The notes: generated from the letters alone by a model not told the origin. A stretch of 41,256 nucleotides of DNA from a bacterium (GCA_020057885.1 JAGVEX010000013.1:1-41256); one strand, 5' to 3'; positions 27,601 through 36,043 are shown, numbered from the stretch's first letter. Made by a program: numbers and translations.

Positions 27601-28743
27601 TTATTGTTTAGTCTGCAAAATAACATGGCTTTCTAAGGTTGGTACGGATTTTACCCAAAAAGGCGAGAGTTTTGTTTCCACATTTTTTACTCCAGGCATA
27701 TTGCTGAAGTAGTTTTTAACCTCAGCTGGCGTGCGGCCCAATAAATCTATTTTTTTAAACATCATTTCTAAGTTAGTAACAGTAACTTGTGCCAGGAATT
27801 TTAATTTTAGTGTGGCGCTTTTTAGATCGCTAGCCAAATCTCCTACACTTACTGCTAAACTTTGCTCTTCCAGAGTGAGAATTTTTCGCCCCAAGGTTTC
27901 ATCATTTTGTAATTTTGCCAAAGCTTTTTCACGCAGAGTCGTGGAATCATAAAACACAGCGGTTACCTTAATTGTTACAGTATAGTCAAAATTTGATTTG
28001 GCTGTGCCAGCGGGTACGGTTGATTCAGACTTGGGAGTTTCGGTAGTATAGGCCACGGTTAAAGTTTTTTTATCAGCCGGTAACTGCTCTCTTAATTTAG
28101 ATAAAATCTGAGGCACCAAAGCATCAGTTAAAGTTTTTTTAGCTTGCTCTAAATCCAACTCAGTAACTTTATTGCCAGGTTTTTCCGCGCGACGCATTGG
28201 CTCGCTAGATTCTGCATAAATTTTTTCCCTTAAACTAGCACGCAAGCCTGGGAGTGTAAATTTGGTGGCAGGAATAGCACTCGCTTCACCTGCCAGATCA
28301 GCTATTACAGGGGCGGTTACTTTGCCACCAGCTGGCACGGTAATTGTTTTTTGCAAACGGAACAAAATCCCCTGGGTGGAGAGTAAACGGGTAGTGGCAA
28401 TTAAAGATTGTCCGCTATTAGTATTATTTATCAAGGTAACCATGCCAGAGGCCTTATCTTCTTTTTCCCCAGCAGCGGAGGCGCTAAAATTTTTGGTTTG
28501 GCTAAGTTCAGTTTGCGAAATTATGCCCAGTATTCCATTGGCGCTGGCCGGATCACTGACATTTAGAACAGCCTCCATTACTTCGTTTGAGGGTTCGGTT
28601 TCAATGGTTACAACCGCTCGCGGCAGAGTGTAATAAAATATAAGCAATACTACTGCTATTACAGCAATAAAAAAACTCACCACAATGCGTTTCATAGAAG
28701 GTGTAGAGGTTTGCTGGCGAGGGGGTAAAGTTGGTCTTGCCAT
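27601..28743 (-). CDS. Membrane-anchored extracytoplasmic protein (CPR type, baseplate-J-like region)
   Basis: The 380-aa product has a short Pro/Thr-rich cytoplasmic tail, one membrane helix ('IVVSFFIAVIAVVLLIFYYTLP', residues 19-40) and a large outer part. The stretch 'ASGMVTLINNTNSGQSLIATTRLLSTQGILFRLQ', 'VTVPAGGKVTAPVIADLAGEASAIPATKFTLPGL' (slightly paraphrased at its start) resembles the region annotated as baseplate-J/gp47-like in many CPR proteins. The rest alternates beta and helical segments ('LGRTPAEVKNYFSNMPGVKNVETKLSPFW' near the end). Function unknown; a surface or secretion-linked role is a guess. A hairpin lies in its leader. Confidence 0.7.
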   Translation of the reverse strand: MARPTLPPRQQTSTPSMKRIVVSFFIAVIAVVLLIFYYTLPRAVVTIETEPSNEVMEAVLNVSDPASANGILGIISQTELSQTKNFSASAAGEKEDKASGMVTLINNTNSGQSLIATTRLLSTQGILFRLQKTITVPAGGKVTAPVIADLAGEASAIPATKFTLPGLRASLREKIYAESSEPMRRAEKPGNKVTELDLEQAKKTLTDALVPQILSKLREQLPADKKTLTVAYTTETPKSESTVPAGTAKSNFDYTVTIKVTAVFYDSTTLREKALAKLQNDETLGRKILTLEEQSLAVSVGDLASDLKSATLKLKFLAQVTVTNLEMMFKKIDLLGRTPAEVKNYFSNMPGVKNVETKLSPFWVKSVPTLESHVILQTKQ

Positions 28744-28757
28744 AAGAGTAAATTTAA

Positions 28758-28783
28758 ATAGTAAGTTTGTATGAACTTACTAT
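28758..28783 (-). promoter_or_regulatory. Hairpin between promoter and start of the 380-aa gene
   Basis: ATAGTAAGTT and AACTTACTAT form a perfect 10-bp inverted repeat with a 6-nt loop, 15 nt upstream of the start codon. A TCGACC-17-TATAGT promoter overlaps its far end. It could be an operator or an RNA hairpin. Confidence 0.5.
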
Positions 28784-28860
28784 AACAAAAAAACAACTCT
28801 AGGTCGAGATCTTGCCAAGTTATTAACCCCAGTTCTTTATAATTTGATGTTGTAATGGTT

Positions 28861-31800
28861 TTAGAAACAGTCTTGGCCTAAAAGTTCTTGACAAGCGTGT
28901 TTAAAATTATCAGTGGGAGATACTTTGTAGCGCGTGGTAATTTTTTTCCATACTGAATTTTGTTGTATCAAAAATATAATCGGAGTGTTACCGGGTGCTT
29001 TTTGTATAAGCATTTTAAGCTGTTCCATTATTTCCGGAGTAATTGCCGGTGGTAGTTTTATTTCTATACTAGCTACAGTTTCAACCCGCGCCGTGAAATT
29101 ACTTTGTGTCGAAGTTGAGTTATTTTGCCAGGCATATAAATTGGCGGCGGCCTCAGTAGCCTCGGGTAGAGTATAAACACTTTGGATAATTATTTTACGT
29201 TCGCCGTCTTTTTGTGATATTCTGCCACGCACTGCCACTATAGTATCGGGTAAAAGATTAACGCGATAAGTTCGGTAAGTGTCAGGGAAAGCAATTAGCT
29301 CAACAGAACTGGTGGTATCTTCTAGTGTGGCAAACAACATGGCCTCTCCTTTTTTAGTGGTGATTTGTTTTACTATAGTTATCATTCCAGCCACTGTGAC
29401 AACGGGTTCACCAGTGAGTTGATTAACATCGGAAATTGAGGTAGTAATATCTTTTAATTTTTGTGCATAATCAACAAAAGGATGGGCTGTAACATAAAGT
29501 CCTAGCAGTTCTCGCTCCCAGGCTAATTTAGCTTTTTGAGTTGTAGGTGTGGCTTCCGGCAGGCTTAGGTTGGCGTTGGTCGATGTGTCAGTATCTTGTC
29601 CGAATAAACTTGATTGTTGAGAATTTTTGGCGCGGGAGACGTTTTTGGCATAACTAAGAAGATTGTCCATGGCATTCAAAAGTTGCTGCCGTTCGGGGTG
29701 TAAACTATCGAGCGCACCAGATTTAATTAAGCTTTCCAGTGATTTTTTATTTATTTCTCTTCCGGCGGAACGGAAAAGAAAATTAGCTAACGAAGTGAAA
29801 TGTCCATTGGCTTTACGTTCGGCAATCAAAGAATCAATAACTTGCTCACCCAAATTTTTAATAGCGGTTAAACCAAAACGAATCCTCTGTTGATCCACCA
29901 CCGTAAAAGTGGACAAACTTTCATTAAGATCGGGCGGCATAACCTCTATACCCATATGTTTGCATTCGTTTACAGCTTGAGCAATTGTTTCCATATCGCC
30001 CGACTCGGCAGTCATAAGCGCGGCCATAAATTCAGTAGTAAAATTTGCTTTCATGTAAGCGGTTTGGTAGGCCACCATAGCATAAGAGGCGGCGTGGGCT
30101 TTATTAAAACCGTAAGCCGCGAATGGTTCAATCAATTCCCACAGGCCCCGTGCTTTAGTTTCGTTAAGTCCACCAGCAATACAGCCGGAAATAAATTTCT
30201 CTTTTTGTCGCGCCATTTCTTTGACAATTTTTTTACCCATGGCTTTGCGCAATTTATCCGCTTCTTCCCAAGAGTAGCCGGCAATTTGAATAGCAGTGAG
30301 CAACACATCGTCTTGATAAGTAATAATGCCATAGGATGCTTTTAAGATTTCTTTTAAGCGCGGGTCTATGTAGGTAATAGTTTTGGGGTTATGTTTGCGT
30401 TTAATAAATTCAGGAATGGAATTCATCGGGCCAGGACGGAAAAGCGCCACCATAGCCATAATATCAGTGATGGTGGTCGGTTTTAGCTCTTTTAAATATC
30501 GTGTCATGCCACTGCCGCCAAGCTGAAACATCCCCATGGTTTCGCCGCGCGACATAAGCTCATAAGTTTTAGGGTCGTTTAGCGGAATATTTTGCAAATC
30601 TATTTTTACGCCGCGCGTTTTTTCTACAATATTAATAGCGCTTCCCAAAATAGAAAGATTACGAATTCCCAAAAAATCCATTTTAACCAAACCAGCATCT
30701 TCGCACGACCACATATCGTATTGCGTGGTGATATTTTTACCCTCCACGTCGTATTGTAGGGGGGTGTAGTCGGTGAGTGGGCTGGGCGCGATAATTACAC
30801 CAGCGGCGTGCACTGAAGCGTGTCGTGCACAACCTTCTACTTTTTGCGCCAAATCAATTAAGCGTTTTACTTGCGGGTCGGAATCATAAAGATCTTTAAG
30901 TTCAGTAGTTTCCTTAAGCGCTCGCTCTATAGTCATGTGAAAACCTTGGTTGCCAAAAGGAATAAGTTTTGCCACATGATCACACAAACTGTAAGCATAA
31001 CCTAAAGCTCTGCCCACATCGCGTACGGCGGCGCGCGCGGCCATAGTGCCAAAAGTAACTATCTGGGCCACATGGTCTAGACCATATTTGGCCGTGACAT
31101 AGGCTATAACTTGGTCGCGTTTATTGTCGGCAAAATCCATATCAATATCAGGCGGGCTTGGGCGCTCCGGATTTAAGAAACGCTCAAAAGGCAAACCGTA
31201 ATCAAGCGGGTTTAAAGTGGTGATGCCGATTAAATAAGATACGAGCGAACCGGCGGCACTGCCGCGCGTGGTGGCAATAATTCCTTGATTGCGTGCCCAG
31301 TTTACAAAGTCGGCCACTACTAAAAAATAGCTGGAGTAGCCTTTTTTCATAATTATGCCAAGCTCATATTCCAGCCGTGTGCGTACCTCATCGGTTACTC
31401 CCTGAGAATAACGTCGCGTCAAACCTTGTTCGGCTTGTAATCTTAAATAAGCTTCTGGCGTTTCACCTTCGGGAGTAGGGTAGGCAGGAAAAAAACGTTT
31501 ACCAAAAGGCAGTTCCAGTGAAATACTGTCAGCCAATTTGCCAGTTTGTTCTATGGCCTCGGCAAAGTCGGGCAAATCTTGCCGCATTTGCTCTTCGCTT
31601 TTTAGCGAAGTATCTACTCCGCGCATATCCAGGCGTTTATCGTCGGTAACTTTTTTACCGGTTTGAATGCAAACTAAAATATCCTGCGCTTCTTGATCTT
31701 CGGAATTTAAATAATGACTGTCGTTGGTAGCCACGAGTGGAATGCTAAATTCCGCGCTTAAATTTTTTAAGGCCTTGTTTAGTTCCACCTGTTCCGGCAG

Positions 31801-32340
31801 TTCCGGATGAGCTTGCACTTCCAAATAAAAATTGCCGTCACCAAAAGTGTGACGATAAAACTCTATTAATTTTTTGGCACCAGCCTCGTCGCCGCGGGAA
31901 ATAGCTTGCGGAATTTCACCCTTTAAACAGGCTGACAAAGCAATAATTCCGTTTTGATACTGTTTTAAGGTTTCGTGATCAACGCGCGGTTTGTAATAAA
32001 AACCTTGCAAGTGGGCAACAGTAACCAATTTCAAAAGATTGTGATAGCCTTCTAAATTTTTAGCGAGCAGTACTAAATGATTATTTTCATCATCAATTTT
32101 AGTTTGTTTATCCGCGAGCGAGCGCGGTGCTACATAAATTTCCACTCCTATAATCGGTTTTAGGCCAGCCTCGGTAGCAGCTTTATAAAATTCGATCGCG
32201 CCGTGCATAACACCGTGATCTGTCAGCCCAAGTGCGCTAAACCCCCGCTCTTTGGCGCACGCTACCAAGTTGGGAATCTTAGGCAGGCCATCGAGCAGGG
32301 AATAGTGCGAATGGATATGCAAAGGGACGAATTTGGACAT
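28861..32340 (-). CDS. dnaE: DNA polymerase III alpha subunit
   Basis: The 1159-aa protein has the DnaE order: PHP domain ('FVPLHIHSHYSLLDGLPKIPNLV', 'LGLTDHGVMHGAIEFY'), palm with catalytic Asp motif 'PPDIDMDFADNKRDQVIAYV', fingers ('GPMNSIPEFIKRKHNPK', 'GIITYQDDVLLTAIQIAGYSWEEADKLRKAMGKK', 'GFNKAHAASYAMVAYQTAYMKANF'), helix-hairpin-helix region and a C-terminal OB fold ('VTVAGMITIVKQITTKKGEAMLFATLEDTT'). It is the main replicative polymerase. Length equals the E. coli form (1160 aa). No Shine-Dalgarno is visible upstream. Confidence 0.97.
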   Translation of the reverse strand: MSKFVPLHIHSHYSLLDGLPKIPNLVACAKERGFSALGLTDHGVMHGAIEFYKAATEAGLKPIIGVEIYVAPRSLADKQTKIDDENNHLVLLAKNLEGYHNLLKLVTVAHLQGFYYKPRVDHETLKQYQNGIIALSACLKGEIPQAISRGDEAGAKKLIEFYRHTFGDGNFYLEVQAHPELPEQVELNKALKNLSAEFSIPLVATNDSHYLNSEDQEAQDILVCIQTGKKVTDDKRLDMRGVDTSLKSEEQMRQDLPDFAEAIEQTGKLADSISLELPFGKRFFPAYPTPEGETPEAYLRLQAEQGLTRRYSQGVTDEVRTRLEYELGIIMKKGYSSYFLVVADFVNWARNQGIIATTRGSAAGSLVSYLIGITTLNPLDYGLPFERFLNPERPSPPDIDMDFADNKRDQVIAYVTAKYGLDHVAQIVTFGTMAARAAVRDVGRALGYAYSLCDHVAKLIPFGNQGFHMTIERALKETTELKDLYDSDPQVKRLIDLAQKVEGCARHASVHAAGVIIAPSPLTDYTPLQYDVEGKNITTQYDMWSCEDAGLVKMDFLGIRNLSILGSAINIVEKTRGVKIDLQNIPLNDPKTYELMSRGETMGMFQLGGSGMTRYLKELKPTTITDIMAMVALFRPGPMNSIPEFIKRKHNPKTITYIDPRLKEILKASYGIITYQDDVLLTAIQIAGYSWEEADKLRKAMGKKIVKEMARQKEKFISGCIAGGLNETKARGLWELIEPFAAYGFNKAHAASYAMVAYQTAYMKANFTTEFMAALMTAESGDMETIAQAVNECKHMGIEVMPPDLNESLSTFTVVDQQRIRFGLTAIKNLGEQVIDSLIAERKANGHFTSLANFLFRSAGREINKKSLESLIKSGALDSLHPERQQLLNAMDNLLSYAKNVSRAKNSQQSSLFGQDTDTSTNANLSLPEATPTTQKAKLAWERELLGLYVTAHPFVDYAQKLKDITTSISDVNQLTGEPVVTVAGMITIVKQITTKKGEAMLFATLEDTTSSVELIAFPDTYRTYRVNLLPDTIVAVRGRISQKDGERKIIIQSVYTLPEATEAAANLYAWQNNSTSTQSNFTARVETVASIEIKLPPAITPEIMEQLKMLIQKAPGNTPIIFLIQQNSVWKKITTRYKVSPTDNFKHACQELLGQDCF

Positions 32341-32416
32341 AAATAACAGCTATACTTTAACACAATTTACATTTTAATGAAAAGTGTAATTATTACAAAA
32401 AGTTATTAAAAATTCC
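32341..32416. other. dnaE upstream region
   Basis: AT-rich sequence with no clear promoter for dnaE that I can defend. A weak TATAGC lies 8 nt from the ATG on the minus strand. Confidence 0.3.
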
Positions 32417-32454
32417 ATCGGGGAAAAATAAGCGATCGCTTATTTTTCCCCGAT
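32417..32454. repeat. Perfect 38-bp palindrome centred on GCGATCGC
   Basis: Both arms read ATCGGGGAAAAATAAGCGA without a mismatch and meet at GCGATCGC. It lies between the divergent dnaE gene and the structured-leader transcription unit. As RNA it would form a 17-18-bp hairpin, but no T run follows outside the stem. As DNA it could be a dimer binding site or a cruciform. Confidence 0.75.
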
Positions 32455-32497
32455 ATTGTATTTGGTGTTAGATGTTATTAATAAGGTACAAAATCTT

Positions 32498-32566
32498 GTG
32501 GAACATTAAGCTCAAGTTAATAAATAATGCCTTAACTTAGCCAAAACCTATTGCCAATTGTTCCAC
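32498..32566 (+). promoter_or_regulatory. Upstream control element, copy B (GTGGAACA-N53-TGTTCCAC)
   Basis: GTGGAACA (32498-32505) and TGTTCCAC (32559-32566) are separated by 53 nt containing GCTCAAGTT, TAAATAAT and GCCTTAACTTAGCCAAAA. It ends 5 nt before a TTGACA. The arrangement matches copy A at 10727 in arms, spacing and core. Confidence 0.75.
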
Positions 32567-32571
32567 AAGTA

Positions 32572-32600
32572 TTGACAAATTCATCTAGACGCGCTATGAT
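32572..32600 (+). promoter_or_regulatory. Promoter of the structured leader and 173-aa gene
   Basis: TTGACA (32572-32577), 17 nt, TATGAT (32595-32600). Transcription would start near 32607, giving a leader of about 330 nt. Confidence 0.8.
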
Positions 32601-32606
32601 AATATG

Positions 32607-32939
32607 TTATTTTCGTGCTTTGTTTATTGAGGTTTGATTGCACTTTAACAACTTGAAAAAAGTTATCCCTACCAACCTGGGAGGGGAGAAGTAGTAATTA
32701 TTAAGGCTAATATTGGTTTATACTGATTTTTACCTTAAGTATTACTCCTTAGTATGCTAGCCTTCGGGCAAAGGTGTGCTTTTATCTCCTACAGGTTGGT
32801 GGGGGTAAAAAATTAATTTCCGCCAAATAGCGACGCCTATCAGTCGCACAAAAACAAATCCGTTGAGTGATAGGGCTCAACATCACTCCACTTACCGACC
32901 AAGGGACCACCCAAGGCGGAAAGAAGAAAGGAGTTTCAA
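32607..32939 (+). ncRNA. Long structured leader RNA (candidate novel cis-regulatory or stand-alone RNA)
   Basis: Domain 1 is closed by a 15-bp helix, ATCCCTACCAACCTG (32665-32679) with CAGGTTGGTGGGGGT (32792-32806). Inside are GGAGA/TCTCC, AGTAAT-TTAAGG/CCTTAA-ATTACT and a GCC-TTCG-GGC hairpin. Domain 2 is closed by TTTCCGCC/GGCGGAAA (32817-32824, 32915-32922). It holds GCGAC/GTCGC with loop GCCTATCA and GTTGAG/CTCAAC with loop TGATAGGG; CCTATCA and TGATAGG can form a 7-bp kissing helix. GAGTGAT/ATCACTC is a competing 7-bp hairpin. The Shine-Dalgarno AAAGGAG starts 5 nt after domain 2. I could not match it to tmRNA, RNase P, SRP RNA or a known riboswitch. Confidence 0.7.
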
Positions 32940-33461
32940 ATGTTTTATATTTTTTTAGATCAAAACAAAATGTCTTCCGCAGGTATCGATATAACCCCAC
33001 AAAAAAATGGGGACTCATGGCCAATAATAGAAATTGGTGGACTTGTGGTTGAAATTAGAGAGGATGGTTATCAAATAACGTCAGCAGGCTCCTCAATCAA
33101 AGGAGCAAAGCTTCCTAGTCAAATTAGTCCAGACTGGGTTAGTGAGATTAGTATTTACGAATGGATCCCAATTCGTCCATACCGCAACCGGGGTGTATAC
33201 AAACTACGCAGTGCTGAAATATACGTAGATAGTGCGGCGGGTGAAGGACGCAACTCTTCGCTGCATTTGGTTATCAAGTGCAAATATTTGGCTGATGGTA
33301 AGGAATTATATGAAGCAATTCGTGCGGGTATTGCAACTCCCGTTGTCAGTTGGGAAAAAGAACAAATTAAGGCGTCAATTAGAACAGTTGCTGAACTGTT
33401 TAAAGAAATTTGGCAAATATTGAGATTTAAAATTAATCAAGAATTTGCCAAAATAGATTGA
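32940..33461 (+). CDS. Hypothetical protein downstream of the structured leader (173 aa)
   Basis: The ATG at 32940 is preceded by AAAGGAG with a 6-nt gap, so this start is favoured over the Met at residue 11. The product is soluble: beta-rich first half ('WPIIEIGGLVVEIREDGYQI', 'YKLRSAEIYVDSA', 'SSLHLVIKCKYLADGKEL') and a helical end ('KEQIKASIRTVAELFKEIWQILRFKINQEFAKID'). I recognise no family. It is monocistronic, with a duplicated upstream element, strong promoter, long structured leader and tandem terminators, so it is unusually heavily controlled for this genome. Confidence 0.7.
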   Translation: MFYIFLDQNKMSSAGIDITPQKNGDSWPIIEIGGLVVEIREDGYQITSAGSSIKGAKLPSQISPDWVSEISIYEWIPIRPYRNRGVYKLRSAEIYVDSAAGEGRNSSLHLVIKCKYLADGKELYEAIRAGIATPVVSWEKEQIKASIRTVAELFKEIWQILRFKINQEFAKID

Positions 33462-33483
33462 TGTTGTAAATCTTGTGTTAAGA

Positions 33484-33519
33484 ACCCCCCATCTATTAAT
33501 TAGGTGGGGGTTGTTTTTT
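33484..33519 (+). terminator. Terminator of the 173-aa gene
   Basis: AACCCCCCATCTA pairs with TAGGTGGGGGTT (one bulged C, one G-T), followed by GTTTTTT. Confidence 0.88.
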
Positions 33520-33524
33520 ATAAA

Positions 33525-33551
33525 AAACTCTCCGTTTAAGACGAAGAGTTT
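33525..33551. terminator. Terminator for the convergent 103-aa gene
   Basis: AAACTCT/AGAGTTT with inner CGT/ACG pairs. The A tract on the left serves as a T run for the minus strand. Confidence 0.7.
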
Positions 33552-33571
33552 GGTGATTTTATTTAATATCT

Positions 33572-33883
33572 TTATTCAACATCCGTAGACTTTTTCTTTT
33601 TCCCCGAGCCAGCCGCGCGTTTATTTACAAAATATCCAACCAACTCTTTGGCCCCTAGTGCCAACACTGATAAGTACGAGGCGGAGTGCTCCAGCTTTTC
33701 TTTAACTTCGGTAAAAAAGGCGTCTAGTTTTTTAATACTTTCTTCCACGCCAGCCAGTATTTTAACCAAGCGCTTTATAATGAGCAAAAAATAAACTAAA
33801 ATCCAGCCTAGCAGAAAAGCCAGGCCGAATACGGAGACAGCCAAGGAGACGTTTAAAATATCTTTACTGGTTTCTAGATACAT
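33572..33883 (-). CDS. Small membrane protein with one N-terminal helix (103 aa)
   Basis: One hydrophobic helix ('VSLAVSVFGLAFLLGWILVYFLLII', residues about 12-36) is followed by a helical, coiled-coil-like part ('LVKILAGVEESIKKLDAFFTEVKEKLEHSASYL') and a basic tail ('NKRAAGSGKKKK'). The layout resembles DUF948-type envelope proteins. The gene has a terminator but no obvious strong promoter. Function unknown. Confidence 0.65.
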   Translation of the reverse strand: MYLETSKDILNVSLAVSVFGLAFLLGWILVYFLLIIKRLVKILAGVEESIKKLDAFFTEVKEKLEHSASYLSVLALGAKELVGYFVNKRAAGSGKKKKSTDVE

Positions 33884-33962
33884 AGGTTTTTATGTTAATA
33901 ATATCTACCATAAAGATAGCACGCTTTTCTCTGGTGGGGTAGTAGTGGTACAATGGTTATAT

Positions 33963-34070
33963 AAATCCTAAATCCTAATTTCTACCTGCCTGCCGGCAGG
34001 CAGGAATCCTAAACAATATAGGTTTTATAAATTATGTTTAGATATTAGGATTTAGTGCTTAGGATTTTTC
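33963..34070. repeat. Intergenic fold-back repeat (copy 2)
   Basis: AAATCCTAAATCCTAA, CTACCTGCCTGCCGGCAGGCAGG, AATCCTAAACAA, then ATATTAGGATTTAG and a last TTAGGATTT. It matches copy 1 (6918-7030) in order and in the central palindrome, and ends 8 nt before a start codon. Confidence 0.7.
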
Positions 34071-34077
34071 TATTTTT

Positions 34078-34908
34078 ATGCCTGAATTATCAGATAAAGA
34101 ACTTAAATTTGGATATTGGTTTTTATTGCACCGCGAAACTGCCAAGCGCGCGCTTTGGATAATTATCATAACGGCAGTAGCGGCTGTTTGGATTTACTCA
34201 GGCTGGCAGTGGATTGATTGGTTAACTTCGCGTAAGGCCGAAGAAGCTGCTTTACAGCAAATGATTTCTTCATCTGTTAATATTAAGGACTATATAAAAC
34301 GCAATGCGCCAGTGCCTTTGGAGATTGGTACAGTTACGGCGGTACCGGCCGGCAAAAATGTTTATAATTTAATTGGGCAGGTTAAAAATCCCAATATAAA
34401 ATGGGGCGCTATAGCAATGAGTTATACTTTTACGGCCAACGGCGAGCAGTTTAGCGGCGAGGGTTTTATTTTGCCGCAGGAGGAAAAATACTTATTGAGT
34501 TTGGGTGTTAATTTAAAAACACCGCCTCAAACAGTAACATTGGAGGTGCCTGAAATAAAATGGAAGCGCGTGCAAGATTTATCTAATTTGCACGTGCCGC
34601 AATTTTCTGTTTTAAATCAAAAATTAGAGCAACTGTCATCGCTTACCGAAGGCGGTGTGCCAGCGGCACGTTTAAAATTTGATTTGGTTAATAACAGCGC
34701 TTATAGTTTTTGGCAAATGGGAGTAACAGTAGTTTTAACCAATGCCGGCAGTCCGCAGGCTGTGGGACGTCAAACTTTAACTAATATTTTAAGTAATGGT
34801 AAATATCCAGTGGAATTTTATTGGCCACAGGGAATTCCTTACACCGATAACCTAACGGTAAAAACAGAAGTTAATCTGCTTGATCCAGCTATATTCAAGC
34901 CGTTATAA
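34078..34908 (+). CDS. Membrane-anchored extracytoplasmic hypothetical protein (276 aa)
   Basis: A cytoplasmic N-tail of about 25 residues ('ELKFGYWFLLHRETAKRA') leads into one membrane helix ('LWIIIITAVAAVWIYSGWQWI'). The outer part has two beta-sandwich-like halves ('VYNLIGQVKNPNIKWGAIAMSYTFTANG' and 'ARLKFDLVNNSAYSFWQMGVTVVLTN'), similar to paired 'FxxxG' type domains in unnamed CPR proteins. It is 7 nt before the rodA/ftsW gene, so it may help cell-wall synthesis at the membrane (inference from position). Confidence 0.7.
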   Translation: MPELSDKELKFGYWFLLHRETAKRALWIIIITAVAAVWIYSGWQWIDWLTSRKAEEAALQQMISSSVNIKDYIKRNAPVPLEIGTVTAVPAGKNVYNLIGQVKNPNIKWGAIAMSYTFTANGEQFSGEGFILPQEEKYLLSLGVNLKTPPQTVTLEVPEIKWKRVQDLSNLHVPQFSVLNQKLEQLSSLTEGGVPAARLKFDLVNNSAYSFWQMGVTVVLTNAGSPQAVGRQTLTNILSNGKYPVEFYWPQGIPYTDNLTVKTEVNLLDPAIFKPL

Positions 34909-34915
34909 ATAAATT

Positions 34916-36043
34916 ATGTGGCGCAGATTATTTGATGTTTGGCGCAGTTGGGATGGCACCTTATTTGCCCTTACCATCTCGCTTTTGTGTATTGGTTTAG
35001 CCGGACTTTATTCAACTTCGCTGTCTCAACCAGAGTCTGCCAACCTATTTCCGCGGCAATTAATAGGAGTTGGTTTGGGGTTTGTGATTTTAATAACTGC
35101 AGCCGCCATAGATTATCGCGTTTACCGTTCTTGGTCGCGCATTGTCTATTTAGTAGCGGTCGCTTTGTTGGTATTAGTTTTGTTGTTGGGCAAAACTGTG
35201 CGCGGTACTACCGGTTGGCTGAGGTTTGGTATTTTAAATTTTCAGCCTGTGGAGGCGGTTAAATTTTTATGGGTAATGGCCTTAGCCAGTTACTTGGCGC
35301 ATGCCGGACCTCCGCTCACGGCTAAAAAAACTTTAGTAGCAAGTTTGTTGCTTGCCCCACTTTTGGGCTTAGTGCTGGCCCAGCCCGATTTTGGATCGGG
35401 TTTGATTTTAGTGGTGGTGTGGGGCGTTTTGTTGGCCGCTATGCCAAAACCGAAACGTTGGTGGGTAATGATGGGTTTGGTGGTTGTGGTGGTTGTTTTG
35501 GTAGGAAGTTTTTTCTTAAAAGATTATCAGCGCGGCCGTTTACTTACTTTTTTAAATCCACAGGCTGATCCTTTGGGCAGGGGATACAATGTTACTCAAT
35601 CTATTATTGCCATTGGCGCAGGAGGGTTATGGGGCAGAGGATTAGGACTTGGTACGCAAAGTCAGATGCATTTTTTGCCAGAACAGCACACTGATTTTAT
35701 TTTTGCTTCTATTTTGGAAGAGTTGGGCTTGGTTGGTGGAATATTGATACTGGTTTTATGGCTGGCTTTTTTGGGGCGGCTAGTGTGGCTGATTAGGCGA
35801 TTACGTGATGATTTTGCCGTATTGGTTGGCATTGGTATTTTTAGCATTTTTGCTTCGCAGGTGATGCTTAATATCGGCATGAATTTAGGTTTGGCGCCAG
35901 TAGTAGGATTAACCCTGCCTTTTTTTAGTTTTGGCAGTTCATCTTTAGTAATGAGTTTGGCGGCGGTGGGGGTATTGGAAAATTTGGCCCGTCAACATGG
36001 CAGAAACGCTCCGCAAGATGCTCTAGGGAGTATTGACAGGTAA
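34916..36043 (+). CDS. rodA: SEDS-family peptidoglycan glycosyltransferase (RodA/FtsW)
   Basis: The 375-aa protein has about ten membrane helices and SEDS motifs: 'LLGKTVRGTTGWLRFGILNFQPVEAVKFLWV', 'AQPDFGSGLILVVVWG', 'GRGLGLGTQSQMHFLPEQHTDFIFASILEELGLVGG' and 'GMNLGLAPVVGLTLPFFSFGSSSLVMSLAAVGVL'. The Asp in 'QPDFG' corresponds to the catalytic position. SEDS proteins polymerise glycan strands with a partner PBP. RodA is preferred to FtsW by its short loops, but the two are hard to separate. The promoter of the next gene lies inside its last codons. Confidence 0.9.
   Translation: MWRRLFDVWRSWDGTLFALTISLLCIGLAGLYSTSLSQPESANLFPRQLIGVGLGFVILITAAAIDYRVYRSWSRIVYLVAVALLVLVLLLGKTVRGTTGWLRFGILNFQPVEAVKFLWVMALASYLAHAGPPLTAKKTLVASLLLAPLLGLVLAQPDFGSGLILVVVWGVLLAAMPKPKRWWVMMGLVVVVVVLVGSFFLKDYQRGRLLTFLNPQADPLGRGYNVTQSIIAIGAGGLWGRGLGLGTQSQMHFLPEQHTDFIFASILEELGLVGGILILVLWLAFLGRLVWLIRRLRDDFAVLVGIGIFSIFASQVMLNIGMNLGLAPVVGLTLPFFSFGSSSLVMSLAAVGVLENLARQHGRNAPQDALGSIDR

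Noticed and set aside
32607-32939. tmRNA, RNase P RNA or SRP RNA in the long leader
   Set aside because: No tRNA-like 3' end, no conserved RNase P core words and no SRP Alu or S-domain loop were found by eye.
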